Shown here one piece after another: positions 20,287 through 27,985 of a DNA stretch of 51,232 nt. The stretch lies in the IMG/VR virus record IMGVR_UViG_3300010379_000008, positions 1 through 51,232 of that record, one strand, 5' to 3'. Numbering within the stretch: the stretch's first letter is position 1; the number at the start of each line of letters is the position of its first letter. Position numbers and translations under genes: made by a program. Origin of the DNA: a virus. The notes beneath the pieces are model-generated. The model saw only the letters and a program-made list of their open reading frames with translations. It searched no databases and was not told the origin of the DNA.

Positions 20287-21536
20287 ACCAAGATCACGCT
20301 GGCCAGCAGGTCCGCGGCATAGTTGCGGTTGGCGAAGTAGTAGTGCAAAAAATAATACTGCTGCGGTTTCCCGCCGCCCGAGTTCACCAGCACCTGGCCG
20401 GAACCGTTCAGCGGATAAGGGCCGCCAGGGTTCAGGCCCGTCGGGTCGACGTATTTCCTGGGTCCGCCCGTCGTGGCGTTGAGCACGTACCAACCTGTGT
20501 CCGGGACATATTCATCGATCTCCCAGCCGACGATCGTTTGCGTGCCGCCGGCATCGTCCACCAGGTCGATCGTGTCGAAACGGAAGCTGAAATGGGCAGT
20601 CACTGGCTGGAAATAGATCCCTTCCTCGTAACGGGTCTCCCCGGGATCGATGGTCTTGAGCTTGACTGTGCTGGGAGCACAGGTCAGGAACGTATCGAGG
20701 AAAAGGGAGTTCTGGTACTGCAGCAAGCCGCCCAGGTTGCGCAGAGACGTGCCGCCGTCCGACTGGGAGAGCAGCGGCGCGGGAATGTTCCAGGTGAGCG
20801 CCAGCGTAGGCCGCGGGTCCTCGATCTCGGGTGCGGGCGTGAAGCGCTGGCCGGTCGAGTTGGTGATGGCCTGCGGTTTGACGATGTCGCCGTACAGACT
20901 GGCGTAGGCACCTTGCAGCTCGGGGATCACCTGGCTCCAGTTGGTTACTCCCGCCGTAACGGCGGCGATCAGGGCCGCGAGCGCGGCGCCGGTGATGGGC
21001 GGCATGGCCGCAATCGCGGCGGCCTCGATGGCCGCAATTGCGGCGGCCTGGCTGATGGAGCCGCTTTGCGGCAAGCCGTTGATCAAATTGTTGACCGGGA
21101 TGCCGTGCGGATCCTGGAAGCCCAGATCGAACGTGGCCACGCGCCGCGCATCCTCCCGGCCCCAGCGTGGGATGGCCGGGCGGAGCAGGGGATTGGGCTC
21201 GACGTAGCCGATCTGGGCCATCTCGGGGGAGCCTTCGACGAAATTACTGTAACGGCAAGTCACCAGCCATTCGGTGGGGTCGCGTTGCAGTTGCGGATCG
21301 ACCGCGCCGCAAATGCAGGTGCTATCGGGGTTGCCATTGGGATCGACATACGAGCTGAAGATGTAGGGGATCGTCAGGCCGGAGATTGGGTCTACGGCGC
21401 TGGAGACGATGACTTTGCCATCCGCCTTGGAGGTGGTACGCACGCGGAACGTGAGGACAGCGGTCAGCATGCCGCGTTGATCGGCGCTGCCCTGGATACC
21501 GCTATTCCAGATGCATTGCACGGATTTGACAGCCAC
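20283..21536 (-). CDS. putative tail / baseplate hub protein, 417 aa
   Basis: First gene after the tape measure, the usual place of distal tail proteins. GTG start (MAVKSVQCIWNSGIQ). N-terminal 135 residues are beta-rich (AVLTFRVRTTSKADGKVIVS); residues about 155-205 are a hydrophobic Ala/Ile-rich helical hairpin (AAAIAAIEAAAIAAMPPITG, AALAALIAAVTAGV) that could contact membrane or form a coil; the C-terminal half is again beta-rich (FSFRFDTIDLVDD, GWEIDEYVPDTGWYVLN). The chain of Ala/Ile is unusual. No direct family match. Confidence 0.6.
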   Translation of the reverse strand: MAVKSVQCIWNSGIQGSADQRGMLTAVLTFRVRTTSKADGKVIVSSAVDPISGLTIPYIFSSYVDPNGNPDSTCICGAVDPQLQRDPTEWLVTCRYSNFVEGSPEMAQIGYVEPNPLLRPAIPRWGREDARRVATFDLGFQDPHGIPVNNLINGLPQSGSISQAAAIAAIEAAAIAAMPPITGAALAALIAAVTAGVTNWSQVIPELQGAYASLYGDIVKPQAITNSTGQRFTPAPEIEDPRPTLALTWNIPAPLLSQSDGGTSLRNLGGLLQYQNSLFLDTFLTCAPSTVKLKTIDPGETRYEEGIYFQPVTAHFSFRFDTIDLVDDAGGTQTIVGWEIDEYVPDTGWYVLNATTGGPRKYVDPTGLNPGGPYPLNGSGQVLVNSGGGKPQQYYFLHYYFANRNYAADLLASVILV

Positions 21537-21548
21537 TTCTTCAGCCCC

Positions 21549-21582
21549 TCGTTCCTCGTCCCTCGCCCCTAATCTCTAACGT
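21549..21582. repeat. inverse type B heptamers
   Basis: CTCGTTCCTCGTCCCTCGCC and CCTAATCTC between tape measure and the next tail gene. Confidence 0.7.
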
Positions 21583-23377
21583 CTGCTTGCTTGATCTCGA
21601 TCGGTTTCTGCCGGCGCTGCACTTCCTCGACCTGGCGGCCGACCTCGGCATCGCGTTCCATGAGCCGGTTCTGATACTCGATGGCCGCCAGCAAACGGTC
21701 TTGCCAGCTACCACCTGCGGCCTGGGCTTCCATGCGGGCCTGCATGTTCGCGAAATCCGCGGAGCCCAACGTCATAAACTGCGGCAACTGCGGCTCGCCC
21801 ATGCCGCTTTGATTGATCAGGTCCTGGGCGGATTTGCCCTTGGCCGCCAGGGCCTGCTGGCGACTGATGCCATTGGGGCCGGTCGCTTTGTCGAGTTGCT
21901 CGAAGGTATCCTGGATTTGCTTGGCGGGATCCCGGATGCCGAGCGTTTGCACGAAAGCGTCTTTGAGCTGCTTAGTGCGGGCTGTGACGATCTCGGCGCT
22001 GCCGGCGACGCCGTCGTAGGTATGGCGCAAATGTTCGAGCTGGTCGTTGAGCTTCTCCAGCGGCGTTTTCGTTTCTTCGAGAATGGCAACCTGTTCGAGC
22101 CCTTTGGCCTTGCCGAGGTCCTTTTGAATCTTGGTGATGGCATCGGCGCCCGTCTCTTTGCCGAGTTTGCCGGTTCCGACCAGATCGCTGATGGCCTTGG
22201 TCTTGCGCTCTGCCTCAGCGAAGATGTCGAGCCCACGGGCGGAGCTGCCTAGCACTTCGCTGAGGCGTTCCTGTTGCTCGGCTAGCTCGCGGATGGGCTT
22301 GACCATGTCCGCGGCCTTGCTTTCGCTGATGCCAGCTTCGACCAGTTGCAATTGCGCCCCATAGACATGCGCCGCGGCGGTGCCCTGGGTCAACGCAGCT
22401 ATCTGCTTCTCGATTGCCCTGACGGCGCCTTCGGTGATCAGCCCGCCCTCTTGCAGTGCCTCGCTGCTGCCGCCCTGGGCCTTCTCCTTCTGCTCGGCTT
22501 CCCAGATTTCCTTCTGGGTGGGCGCAGCTTTCTTGATCATGGCCCAAAATGTGGCCGGGTTATAACCCTTGTTGAGAAAGCCACCGATATTGCCGTGACC
22601 CAGATCGCTCAGCGAGCCCATCGTGGTATTGAGCATGTCAGCGCCCAGGCCAATCACCGGGGCAAAAAAGCTGGCCGCTTGCCGGCCAGTACCCTTCATC
22701 GCCAGTTTGGATTCGCTGAGCGTGCGCATGCTCAGACGCATCTGGGCGGCGTCGGCATCGGAGACAGCCAGACCATAACGATCAACTTTCGCGGCCGCAT
22801 CCGCAAAACCGGCGGCGCCGCCATTGATCACGTTCGACAGATTCTGGGCGCCGCGGCCGAAAATCTCGCGGGTGGCATTGGCCCTGTCGAACGCATTGCC
22901 CATGCCGGCGATGCGCTGGCTGATGAGACTGTAGGCTTCTGCAGTGCTTTTGCCGGCCAGATCGCCGCCGCTGAGTCCCAGGCCGCGCAGGGCCTTCGTG
23001 AAATCGTCGCCGCCGCCAGCGCGGACGGCGCCGATGCCGTGGCTCATGTGCTCGAGGGCCTTGTTCATCCCTTCGGCGTTATCCCCGGCCAGGAGCTCGA
23101 ACGTGGCCGCCTCGCGCATGTTGAGGCCGTAGCGTTTGGCTTGATTCGAGAGCTCGACTAGGTCCTTGGCGCTCTTGTCGATCCAGGCGGCGCCGCCGGC
23201 CATGCTGAGGGGCAGGCCGAGATTGGCGATGGCGCCGCCCAGCACGGGGATGGAGGAAAGCTTCGTCTTCACATTGCCGGCGAAACGTTCGAAGCCTTTG
23301 AGAGCGCCGTCCAGGCCATTGACCCAGTCGACGGCATTTACGACCAGCTTCAGAGCGACTGGGCCGATATTTGGCAT
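21569..23377 (-). CDS. tail tape measure protein
   Basis: 602 aa, the longest tail gene, directly after the tail assembly chaperone pair. Begins MPNIGPVALKLVVNAVDWVN, an Ala/Leu-rich helical protein with hydrophobic stretches (GGAIANLGLPLSMAGGAAWI) and extended coiled-coil C-terminal half (LDIFAEAERKTKAISDLVG, LEKLNDQLEHLRHTYDG). In siphoviruses this protein fixes tail length (about 0.15 nm per residue, so a short tail of roughly 90 nm if the rule holds) and is ejected with DNA. No peptidase domain is seen in it. Confidence 0.9.
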   Translation of the reverse strand: MPNIGPVALKLVVNAVDWVNGLDGALKGFERFAGNVKTKLSSIPVLGGAIANLGLPLSMAGGAAWIDKSAKDLVELSNQAKRYGLNMREAATFELLAGDNAEGMNKALEHMSHGIGAVRAGGGDDFTKALRGLGLSGGDLAGKSTAEAYSLISQRIAGMGNAFDRANATREIFGRGAQNLSNVINGGAAGFADAAAKVDRYGLAVSDADAAQMRLSMRTLSESKLAMKGTGRQAASFFAPVIGLGADMLNTTMGSLSDLGHGNIGGFLNKGYNPATFWAMIKKAAPTQKEIWEAEQKEKAQGGSSEALQEGGLITEGAVRAIEKQIAALTQGTAAAHVYGAQLQLVEAGISESKAADMVKPIRELAEQQERLSEVLGSSARGLDIFAEAERKTKAISDLVGTGKLGKETGADAITKIQKDLGKAKGLEQVAILEETKTPLEKLNDQLEHLRHTYDGVAGSAEIVTARTKQLKDAFVQTLGIRDPAKQIQDTFEQLDKATGPNGISRQQALAAKGKSAQDLINQSGMGEPQLPQFMTLGSADFANMQARMEAQAAGGSWQDRLLAAIEYQNRLMERDAEVGRQVEEVQRRQKPIEIKQADVRD

Positions 23378-23380
23378 GAT

Positions 23381-23677
23381 TCACGGGCCGCTTCGTTTTC
23401 CCAAGGCGGTGAGCAGCTTGTCCACGAAAGCCCCACGCTCCCGGAGGACGCGCCGATCCGTTGTGTTCTTCGCCCTCGGCCTGCCTCCGCCTACGCTGCG
23501 CAAGGTGCTGAAGATATCCCGCGGATCGACCGTTTGACCGCTCATCCAGCTTTCCAGGAGGGCGATCAAGAGGCCGAAGCGATAATCGTCACGGATGGGA
23601 CCCCAGGGTTCGATCTCGAAATAGCGGCGCCAGTTTCGGAGCTGGCTGGCACTCATGCTTGCCAGCATGGCGTCCAC
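23381..23677 (-). CDS. tail assembly chaperone, frameshift extension (GT-like second part)
   Basis: Just upstream of the tape measure gene. The sequence MLASMSASQLRNWRRYFEIE with PWGPIRDDYRFGLL matches the short DUF4035-like helical proteins typical of the second half of tail assembly chaperones. The frame continues open upstream, through LALLQGWLDVDA, to the A AAA AAC site at 23743-23749 in the preceding gene, with no good ribosome-binding site at its own GTG. It is therefore most likely made as a -1 frameshift fusion to the upstream gene. Such fusions chaperone the tape measure during tail assembly. Confidence 0.8.
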   Translation of the reverse strand: MDAMLASMSASQLRNWRRYFEIEPWGPIRDDYRFGLLIALLESWMSGQTVDPRDIFSTLRSVGGGRPRAKNTTDRRVLRERGAFVDKLLTALGKRSGP

Positions 23678-23718
23678 ATCGAGCCAGCCCTGCAGAAGCG
23701 CCAGGCGGTGGCCAAAGA

Positions 23719-24132
23719 TCAGTCCTGGCCGCCTTCGGAGAGGTTTTTTTCCGGGTCCTCGTCCTCGCCCTCATCGAGGCCATGGACGCGGCGGAAGGCC
23801 GCATAGAGCCTGATAAGCACGGCTCCGCCTTCGCGCGCCAGGCGCTTGATATCGTCGCGCTCGAAGATCTTCTCTCCGGGAGGTGGTCCTTCTTTGGGGC
23901 CTTCGGCAGGGACATAGGCCGCCTCGACGATGGCCGCGGCCCGGAAATGGATGGCCTGGGCGCCTTTCTTGGTGCCGCGCGCCAAGCGCGTTTCCCAGAG
24001 TTCGAGCTGGTCGCCACGGATCTCGCGGATTTCGACGCGTGGCACCTTGGGGCCCCATTCGGGCGTGGGCACGATTTCCTTGGGGGGAGCCTTGGGTTGG
24101 CGGCCGAAAATGGCCTTGCTGGCTTCGCTCAT
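23719..24132 (-). CDS. tail assembly chaperone, first part (G-like)
   Basis: 137 aa ending EDEDPEKNLSEGGQD. Acidic/basic, helix-rich, between tail tube (with one gene between) and tape measure, exactly where siphovirus tail chaperones lie. Near its 3' end, CCG GAA AAA AAC CTC holds the slippery heptamer A AAA AAC in the right phase. Without slippage translation stops at 23719; with a -1 slip it continues into the frame of 23381-23677. The body (VEIREIRGDQLELWETRLAR, FERDDIKRLAREGGAVLIRL) has no enzymatic motif. Confidence 0.8.
   Translation of the reverse strand: MSEASKAIFGRQPKAPPKEIVPTPEWGPKVPRVEIREIRGDQLELWETRLARGTKKGAQAIHFRAAAIVEAAYVPAEGPKEGPPPGEKIFERDDIKRLAREGGAVLIRLYAAFRRVHGLDEGEDEDPEKNLSEGGQD
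23743..23749 (-). promoter_or_regulatory. A AAA AAC slippery site for programmed -1 frameshifting
   Basis: Read leftward the codons are GAA AAA AAC; a -1 slip at AAA-AAC leads into CCT CTC CGA and stays open through the next frame. The position, 24 bases before the zero-frame stop and between G-like and T-like tail chaperone frames, matches the lambda G/GT arrangement. Confidence 0.85.
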
Positions 24133-24203
24133 CAGGGAGTCTCTCTTCTAAGTCCTGCAAAACTGGGTCTATAGCGCACGTTGAAAGCGTGCCCCACGAA
24201 GGG

Positions 24204-24506
24204 CTAACACAGCGTGCGCCGCGGCCTTTTCGAACGCCGCGGTTTGAACGCCAGCCGGCGAGCGGTGACGGAATCGAGAATCAACTTGTCGCCATCCGCC
24301 TGAAATTCGACGTGCACCGGATCGCCGAGGGCCAGGACGCTCAGCTCATTGGGGCCGCCGTAGACCTGCAGGTCTGTGCAATCGTCGAAGAGATAGCTCG
24401 TCTCTTTGCCGTCCGGCGCGATGATGACGATCGTGAAGGCGCCCGGTTCGTCGGCCACGGGCGTGACGCTTTTGAGCTTGTGGTCGAGCAGATTCATGGT
24501 TGGCAT
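24204..24506 (-). CDS. hypothetical tail-module protein, 100 aa
   Basis: Starts MPTMNLLDHKLKSV behind AAGGAG. Beta-rich core (AFTIVIIAPDGKETSYLFDD, LALGDPVHVEFQADGDKLIL) and a basic C-terminus (FKPRRSKRPRRTLC). Lies between tail tube and tail chaperone; small proteins here are often tail accessory factors. No family recognised. Confidence 0.6.
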   Translation of the reverse strand: MPTMNLLDHKLKSVTPVADEPGAFTIVIIAPDGKETSYLFDDCTDLQVYGGPNELSVLALGDPVHVEFQADGDKLILDSVTARRLAFKPRRSKRPRRTLC

Positions 24507-24536
24507 TTCTCCTTGGGACGCGCTGCCGGCCAGCGT

Positions 24537-24962
24537 TCAGGCGGCGGGCACGATGCTGATCGGCCCGCTGACTTTTATCGTTACCGGCAGCAAAATCCCT
24601 TCCTTGATCTGGATCTTATTGCCCATCGGTTTCTTGACATAGCCCAGGAAGTTGAGCTCGGTGCCGCGGCTGCTGATCTTGTTGGGGAAGATGAACAGGA
24701 ATTCGCTGTCCTCGATCATGTACCAGGTGGTGAGCAGGTTGATGAGCGTCGCCTCGTTGAAAATGATGGTCTCCTGGAACTCGCCGGGATCGACCATGCC
24801 CGGGCGGAAGAAGGTCTCGATACCGCTCTGCTGGGAGTACGACTTTTCGATATCGTTGCCCATGGGCCCCGGAATGTCGAAGTCAGTACAGAAGCCCATC
24901 GAGGTGTACGAGCCGCCGCCGTTGATCGAAATCTGGATGTCGCAGCCGAGGCCGATGTACAT
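24537..24962 (-). CDS. major tail tube protein
   Basis: 141 aa. A beta-sandwich signature with ISINGGGSYTSMGFCTDFDI, then SYSQQSGIETFFRPG and a C-terminal strand IKEGILLPVTIKVSGPISI fits phage tail tube proteins of the lambda gpV type. It follows the tail terminator and precedes the chaperone genes, the usual order. Starts ATG 24962; upstream is a composite C repeat. The protein would polymerise in hexameric rings around the tape measure. Confidence 0.8.
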   Translation of the reverse strand: MYIGLGCDIQISINGGGSYTSMGFCTDFDIPGPMGNDIEKSYSQQSGIETFFRPGMVDPGEFQETIIFNEATLINLLTTWYMIEDSEFLFIFPNKISSRGTELNFLGYVKKPMGNKIQIKEGILLPVTIKVSGPISIVPAA

Positions 24963-25134
24963 GGTAGTGGCTAGTGGCTAGTGGTGAGTGATGCGCCCAG
25001 AGGGGAGTACAGGCATCTGCACTGCACGGATCAGCAGAGCAAAAAGGGGAAGATGAGGAGAACGGCGGGGTCAGGAGACCCGCGCCGAGCGCACTATCTA
25101 ATCACTCGCCACTACCCACTGGCCACTACGCGGG
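24963..25134. repeat. composite type C arms with K core
   Basis: AGTGGCTAGTGGCTAGTGGT units at 24966, K core (GGGTCAGGAGACCCGCGCCG) at 25068-25090, inverse C units (CACTCGCCACTACCCACTGG) to the next gene's stop. The middle contains no gene. Confidence 0.8.
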
Positions 25135-25542
25135 CTGGTGCCACATGTACAGCAGCTTGTGTGGGTTGGGGTCGCCGATCTGGTCGCCGTGGATGGGCGG
25201 GTCGAACTCGGTTTCCTCGTCCTCGATGAAGATGCCGAGGATCTGGTATTTCACATTGTTCACCGTGACGTAGCCGCTCTCGCAGTTGATGATGTCGCCG
25301 ATTTGCTCCAGGATCGTATCCGCCTGATCGGCACTGACAGCATGGCAGATCAGCAGAAACCAGGTTTCGCGCGAGCCTTCGGCGCCGAATTGGTGCACTG
25401 TGTGGTGGCCGCGGAGCTGCTGCACGATCAGGAAGGGCGGCCGCACATCCTGATCTTGGGCCAGCGGCTGAATGTTCGTACCGGTGGGGAGGGCCACGAT
25501 TTCGGCGTCGCTCAGCAAGAACTGGATGAGGATCTTTTCCAT
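25126..25542 (-). CDS. tail terminator / completion protein
   Basis: 138 aa (MEKILIQFLLSDAEIVALPT). Position between the HK97 gp10-like protein and tail tube, plus the compact alpha/beta pattern (PPFLIVQQLRGHHTV, ETWFLLICHAVSADQADTIL, YQILGIFIEDEETEFDPPIH), matches minor tail proteins of the tail-terminator family that cap the tube and join it to the head. No enzymatic motif. The stop is at the edge of C heptamers. Confidence 0.75.
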   Translation of the reverse strand: MEKILIQFLLSDAEIVALPTGTNIQPLAQDQDVRPPFLIVQQLRGHHTVHQFGAEGSRETWFLLICHAVSADQADTILEQIGDIINCESGYVTVNNVKYQILGIFIEDEETEFDPPIHGDQIGDPNPHKLLYMWHQPA

Positions 25543-25544
25543 GA

Positions 25545-26138
25545 CTACACTTTGGCTACCGCCTCCTGCAGCTTGGCGATGGCCGCCGCTTCGGCCGCAG
25601 GAATCGAGTTTTCCGCTACGGTCATGAATTCTTGGTGGCGGCCGGGGCCAGCCAAGTGGACGTAATTGGCGGGGACCTGGTAGCCCTTCGCGTCCGACAG
25701 GATGCGTTTCTTGCGTTTCTGACCGAGCAGGCCGAGGATGCCCTTCTTGGCTACCTGGATGGTCAGCCGTTCACGTTTATATTGTCGCAGATCGCGCACC
25801 AAGCCGTTGCCCATCATGAAGCGCGCCCGTAGCTCGTACCTACCCATCGGCTTTTTGAAGGCGCGTTTGGCGCCGCTGATGCCGACCACGATCAGGCTTT
25901 GGCGGTAGGCTTTGACCTTGGAGTCCATCGACTTCTTGAGCAGCCCGGATTCTAGCTGCGGTTCCCGTTGCGGGTCCGACACCGGAGCGGCCGCGGCTTC
26001 GGCCTCTGCCAGAATCTTGACGCCGGCATCGATGGCCTCGCGAATTACCTTGAGGCGCACATTGTCTTCAAGCCCGCGCAAACGGCGTAACGTGGCGTCG
26101 TCGCTCCCCTGAAAATCCGCTTTGAATGCCAGCGCCAT
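25545..26138 (-). CDS. HK97 gp10-like head-tail joining protein
   Basis: 197 aa. Begins MALAFKADFQGSDDATLRRL; an N-terminal helix (DNVRLKVIREAIDAGVKILA), basic middle with GRYELRARFMMG, and the signature YVHLAGPGRHQEFMT near residue 165, which is characteristic of the HK97 gp10 family. Its stop is two bases before the tail terminator start. Acts at the head-tail interface of siphoviruses. Confidence 0.85.
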   Translation of the reverse strand: MALAFKADFQGSDDATLRRLRGLEDNVRLKVIREAIDAGVKILAEAEAAAAPVSDPQREPQLESGLLKKSMDSKVKAYRQSLIVVGISGAKRAFKKPMGRYELRARFMMGNGLVRDLRQYKRERLTIQVAKKGILGLLGQKRKKRILSDAKGYQVPANYVHLAGPGRHQEFMTVAENSIPAAEAAAIAKLQEAVAKV

Positions 26139-26156
26139 GCCGATGCTCCAGCCAAA

Positions 26157-26549
26157 CTACGTCGCCACTGTGGCTCCCGTTTCCTTGCAGAAGCATAGAT
26201 GCTTGACGTGCGCCTCGTTCACGTCGACCACGGCGACGATCTGGAAAATGCGGTTGCCCTGATTCGGGTCCTGGTAGAGCCAGCGGTTGGCCGTGGTCAG
26301 GCCGGGGGTGTAGCGCAGCGTGAGCACGAGCGTCCAGTCGCCCTGCACCTGCTGGGCGAAGAACAGTTTCTTGCCGCCTTTTTCGTCGATCGCCACCGAA
26401 CGCGGCAGATTGCCGACATTCTGCCAGTCGGGGATGCGTTTGTTTTGACTGTCCTTGGCGGTGCCGACGTCTTTCTGCAGCCAGCACTTGCGGTCGAGCC
26501 TTCCTGCTTCCAGGATTTCCGCCTCGCGCGTAGCCACTTGCAACTCCAA
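26157..26549 (-). CDS. head-tail adaptor (H-T joining family)
   Basis: 130 aa with an unclear start: TTG at 26549 opens the frame, but GTG codons a few residues later are equally possible. Typical pattern AGRLDRKCWLQKDVGTAKDS with W, GDWTLVLTLRYTPGLTTANR (an R-Y strand) and NRIFQIVAVVDVNEAHVKHL matches head-tail joining proteins of the Phage_H_T_join type. It bridges portal ring and tail completion proteins. Confidence 0.82.
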   Translation of the reverse strand: MELQVATREAEILEAGRLDRKCWLQKDVGTAKDSQNKRIPDWQNVGNLPRSVAIDEKGGKKLFFAQQVQGDWTLVLTLRYTPGLTTANRWLYQDPNQGNRIFQIVAVVDVNEAHVKHLCFCKETGATVAT

Positions 26550-26550
26550 G

Positions 26551-26676
26551 AGGGGCGAGGGAATAGGGGCTAGGGGCTAGGGATCGGGGGGCTTCGCCCG
26601 CCAATTTGCGACATGAAAGCGGCCAAAGGCCGCACCAGCCCACTCGCCCCTAGTCCCTACTCCCTAATCCCTACTA
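26551..26676. repeat. composite type B arms with H core
   Basis: AGAGGGGCGAGGGAATAGGG units, H core (GGGCTTCGCCCGCCAATTTG ... GCGGCCAAAGGCCGC, inverted relative to 2486), then inverse B units CTCGCCCCTAGTCCCTACTC. Confidence 0.9.
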
Positions 26677-27318
26677 CGCATACGATCCCCAATCCTCGCC
26701 GTCGAGGAGGTCCTGGATCGCCTTGGGCATGGGCATGTCGAGCTCGCCGCGGTTGGCGTACTGCCAGCGGACGTGCAGGCGCATGGCCTGGCGGAGCGTC
26801 GCCGGGATCTGCGTGGCCAGGCCGTAACCGCACGTGAAGGTCACCAGGATCGGATACTGGCGGTCGGGTTCGAAGGGCGGCCAGATGATGAACGGGGCGC
26901 GCTGGATAAAGCCTGCGCCACGCCAGGGGGTGCCAAACAGATATTCGGACGGGTCGAGGACCTGCAGCGTGCCGTTGTAGTCGTAGTACTGAATCTGAGT
27001 CACCGCCTGCAGGGGCGGCCAGGGCAGCATGAGCCGGCGGCTATCGATCCAGGCCTCGACTGGCACTTGATAGGTGGCGGTCAGCAACTGGCGGTGGCCG
27101 GGGATGTTCTCTTCGCAGTAGAGCGCCGCCACGCGGATATATTCTTCGACCAGGTCGTTGTCGTAGTCATCCTCGATGCGACAATGCTTCTTGGTGAGCT
27201 CGACGTCGAGATAGGGGCCATCCGTGGCGGGCGTGACGATCGACAGAGGGCCCAGCATCGTCGGCCGAAACCGCGGCTGCCGGGGCTCCATGTAAGGCGT
27301 GAGACCGTTTCCCCACAT
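26674..27318 (-). CDS. gp6-like head-tail connector
   Basis: 214 aa. MLGPLSIVTPATDGPYLDVE leads to helices LVEEYIRVAALYCEENIPG and the pattern YQVPVEAWIDSRRLMLPWPP with VTQIQYYDYNG, the hallmark of the phiE125 gp8/HK97 gp6 connector family (a helix bundle then a strand-rich part). The start could be MWGNG (27318) or a downstream Met; the C-terminal part has RQAMRLHVRWQYANRG. Forms the connector ring under the portal. Confidence 0.85.
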   Translation of the reverse strand: MWGNGLTPYMEPRQPRFRPTMLGPLSIVTPATDGPYLDVELTKKHCRIEDDYDNDLVEEYIRVAALYCEENIPGHRQLLTATYQVPVEAWIDSRRLMLPWPPLQAVTQIQYYDYNGTLQVLDPSEYLFGTPWRGAGFIQRAPFIIWPPFEPDRQYPILVTFTCGYGLATQIPATLRQAMRLHVRWQYANRGELDMPMPKAIQDLLDGEDWGSYA

Positions 27319-27330
27319 TGCGCACCGGGA

Positions 27331-27398
27331 AAAGTAGACAGTAGATGGTAGACAGTAGACGGTAAACGGGCTTGGTTTGCTGTCTACTGCCTACTTCC
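27331..27398. repeat. type A heptamer inverted repeat
   Basis: AGTAGACAGTAGATGGTAGA, AGTAGACGGTAAAC and inverse TTTGCTGTCTACTGCCTACT. Confidence 0.85.
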
Positions 27399-27401
27399 CC
27401 G

Positions 27402-27482
27402 CCGAGCGCACCTCGAGGCTCCGATCTCAGTTCGGATCCCCCCTGCGAATCCGAACCGATTTCGGAGTCTCGAGCTGCGCTC
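27402..27482. terminator. long hairpin downstream of the gene at 27481-27906
   Basis: GAGCGCACCTCGAGGCTCCG with CTCAGTTCGGAT, and ATCCGAACCGATTTCGGAGT with CTCGAGCTGCGCTC, pair across a roughly 80-base imperfect stem. It starts exactly at the end of the leftward gene, so it may terminate or attenuate transcription; it could also be another dispersed repeat family. Confidence 0.5.
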
Positions 27483-27906
27483 AGCGCAAATACAGCACCA
27501 CGCTGCCCTGCTTGGCGTTGCCGGCGCTGGAGACCACCAGCGTGAGCTGATCGTCGAGGGCGATGGGGCGTTCGCTGGCAGTGGTGCCGTCGTAGACTTT
27601 CACGCCGGGGCAAATGTGGCTGGGCCCACCGCTGGAAACGCTGGCGCCTTGCCCCGCCAGAACATCCATGCCGTTCTGGTCGGTGAGCTGCACGCCATAG
27701 CCGGTTGTCGGTGTCGGCGTGCCCTGGACGAAAACCACGCGGAGCAATTCGCCGGAGACATACAGGACATTGCCGTTGCCATCGACGGCGACCTGGCTGA
27801 CGGCGCCGCCGGCAGTCGACGTCCAGTTCAGCGTGATCTTGGTGATCGGCCGCATGGGGCCTTTGCCCAGGCTTTGCACGATGCCGGTGAGTATTCCGGA
27901 CGCCAC
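27481..27906 (-). CDS. hypothetical head-module protein, 141 aa
   Basis: GTG start (MASGILTGIVQSLG). Beta-rich with repeated Val/Gly strands (NVLYVSGELLRVVFVQGTPT, YGVQLTDQNGMDVLAGQGAS, DQLTLVVSSAGNAKQGSVVL). Two Cys-free; one Cys in SHICPG. It sits between connector and beta-helix genes and is probably a head decoration or fibre protein. No family. Confidence 0.6.
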   Translation of the reverse strand: MASGILTGIVQSLGKGPMRPITKITLNWTSTAGGAVSQVAVDGNGNVLYVSGELLRVVFVQGTPTPTTGYGVQLTDQNGMDVLAGQGASVSSGGPSHICPGVKVYDGTTASERPIALDDQLTLVVSSAGNAKQGSVVLYLR

Positions 27907-27917
27907 GGCATGCCCTC

Positions 27918-27985
27918 AAAGTAGACAGTAGACAGTAGGCGGCCTGGCCTTCTGCGCTGGGCGTGGGTCTCCTGGCCCCGCCCGA
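27918..27985. repeat. type A unit plus K repeat
   Basis: AAGTAGACAGTAGACAGTAG then GTGGGTCTCCTGGCCCCGCC, the same K motif as at 2091 and 25068. Confidence 0.7.
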
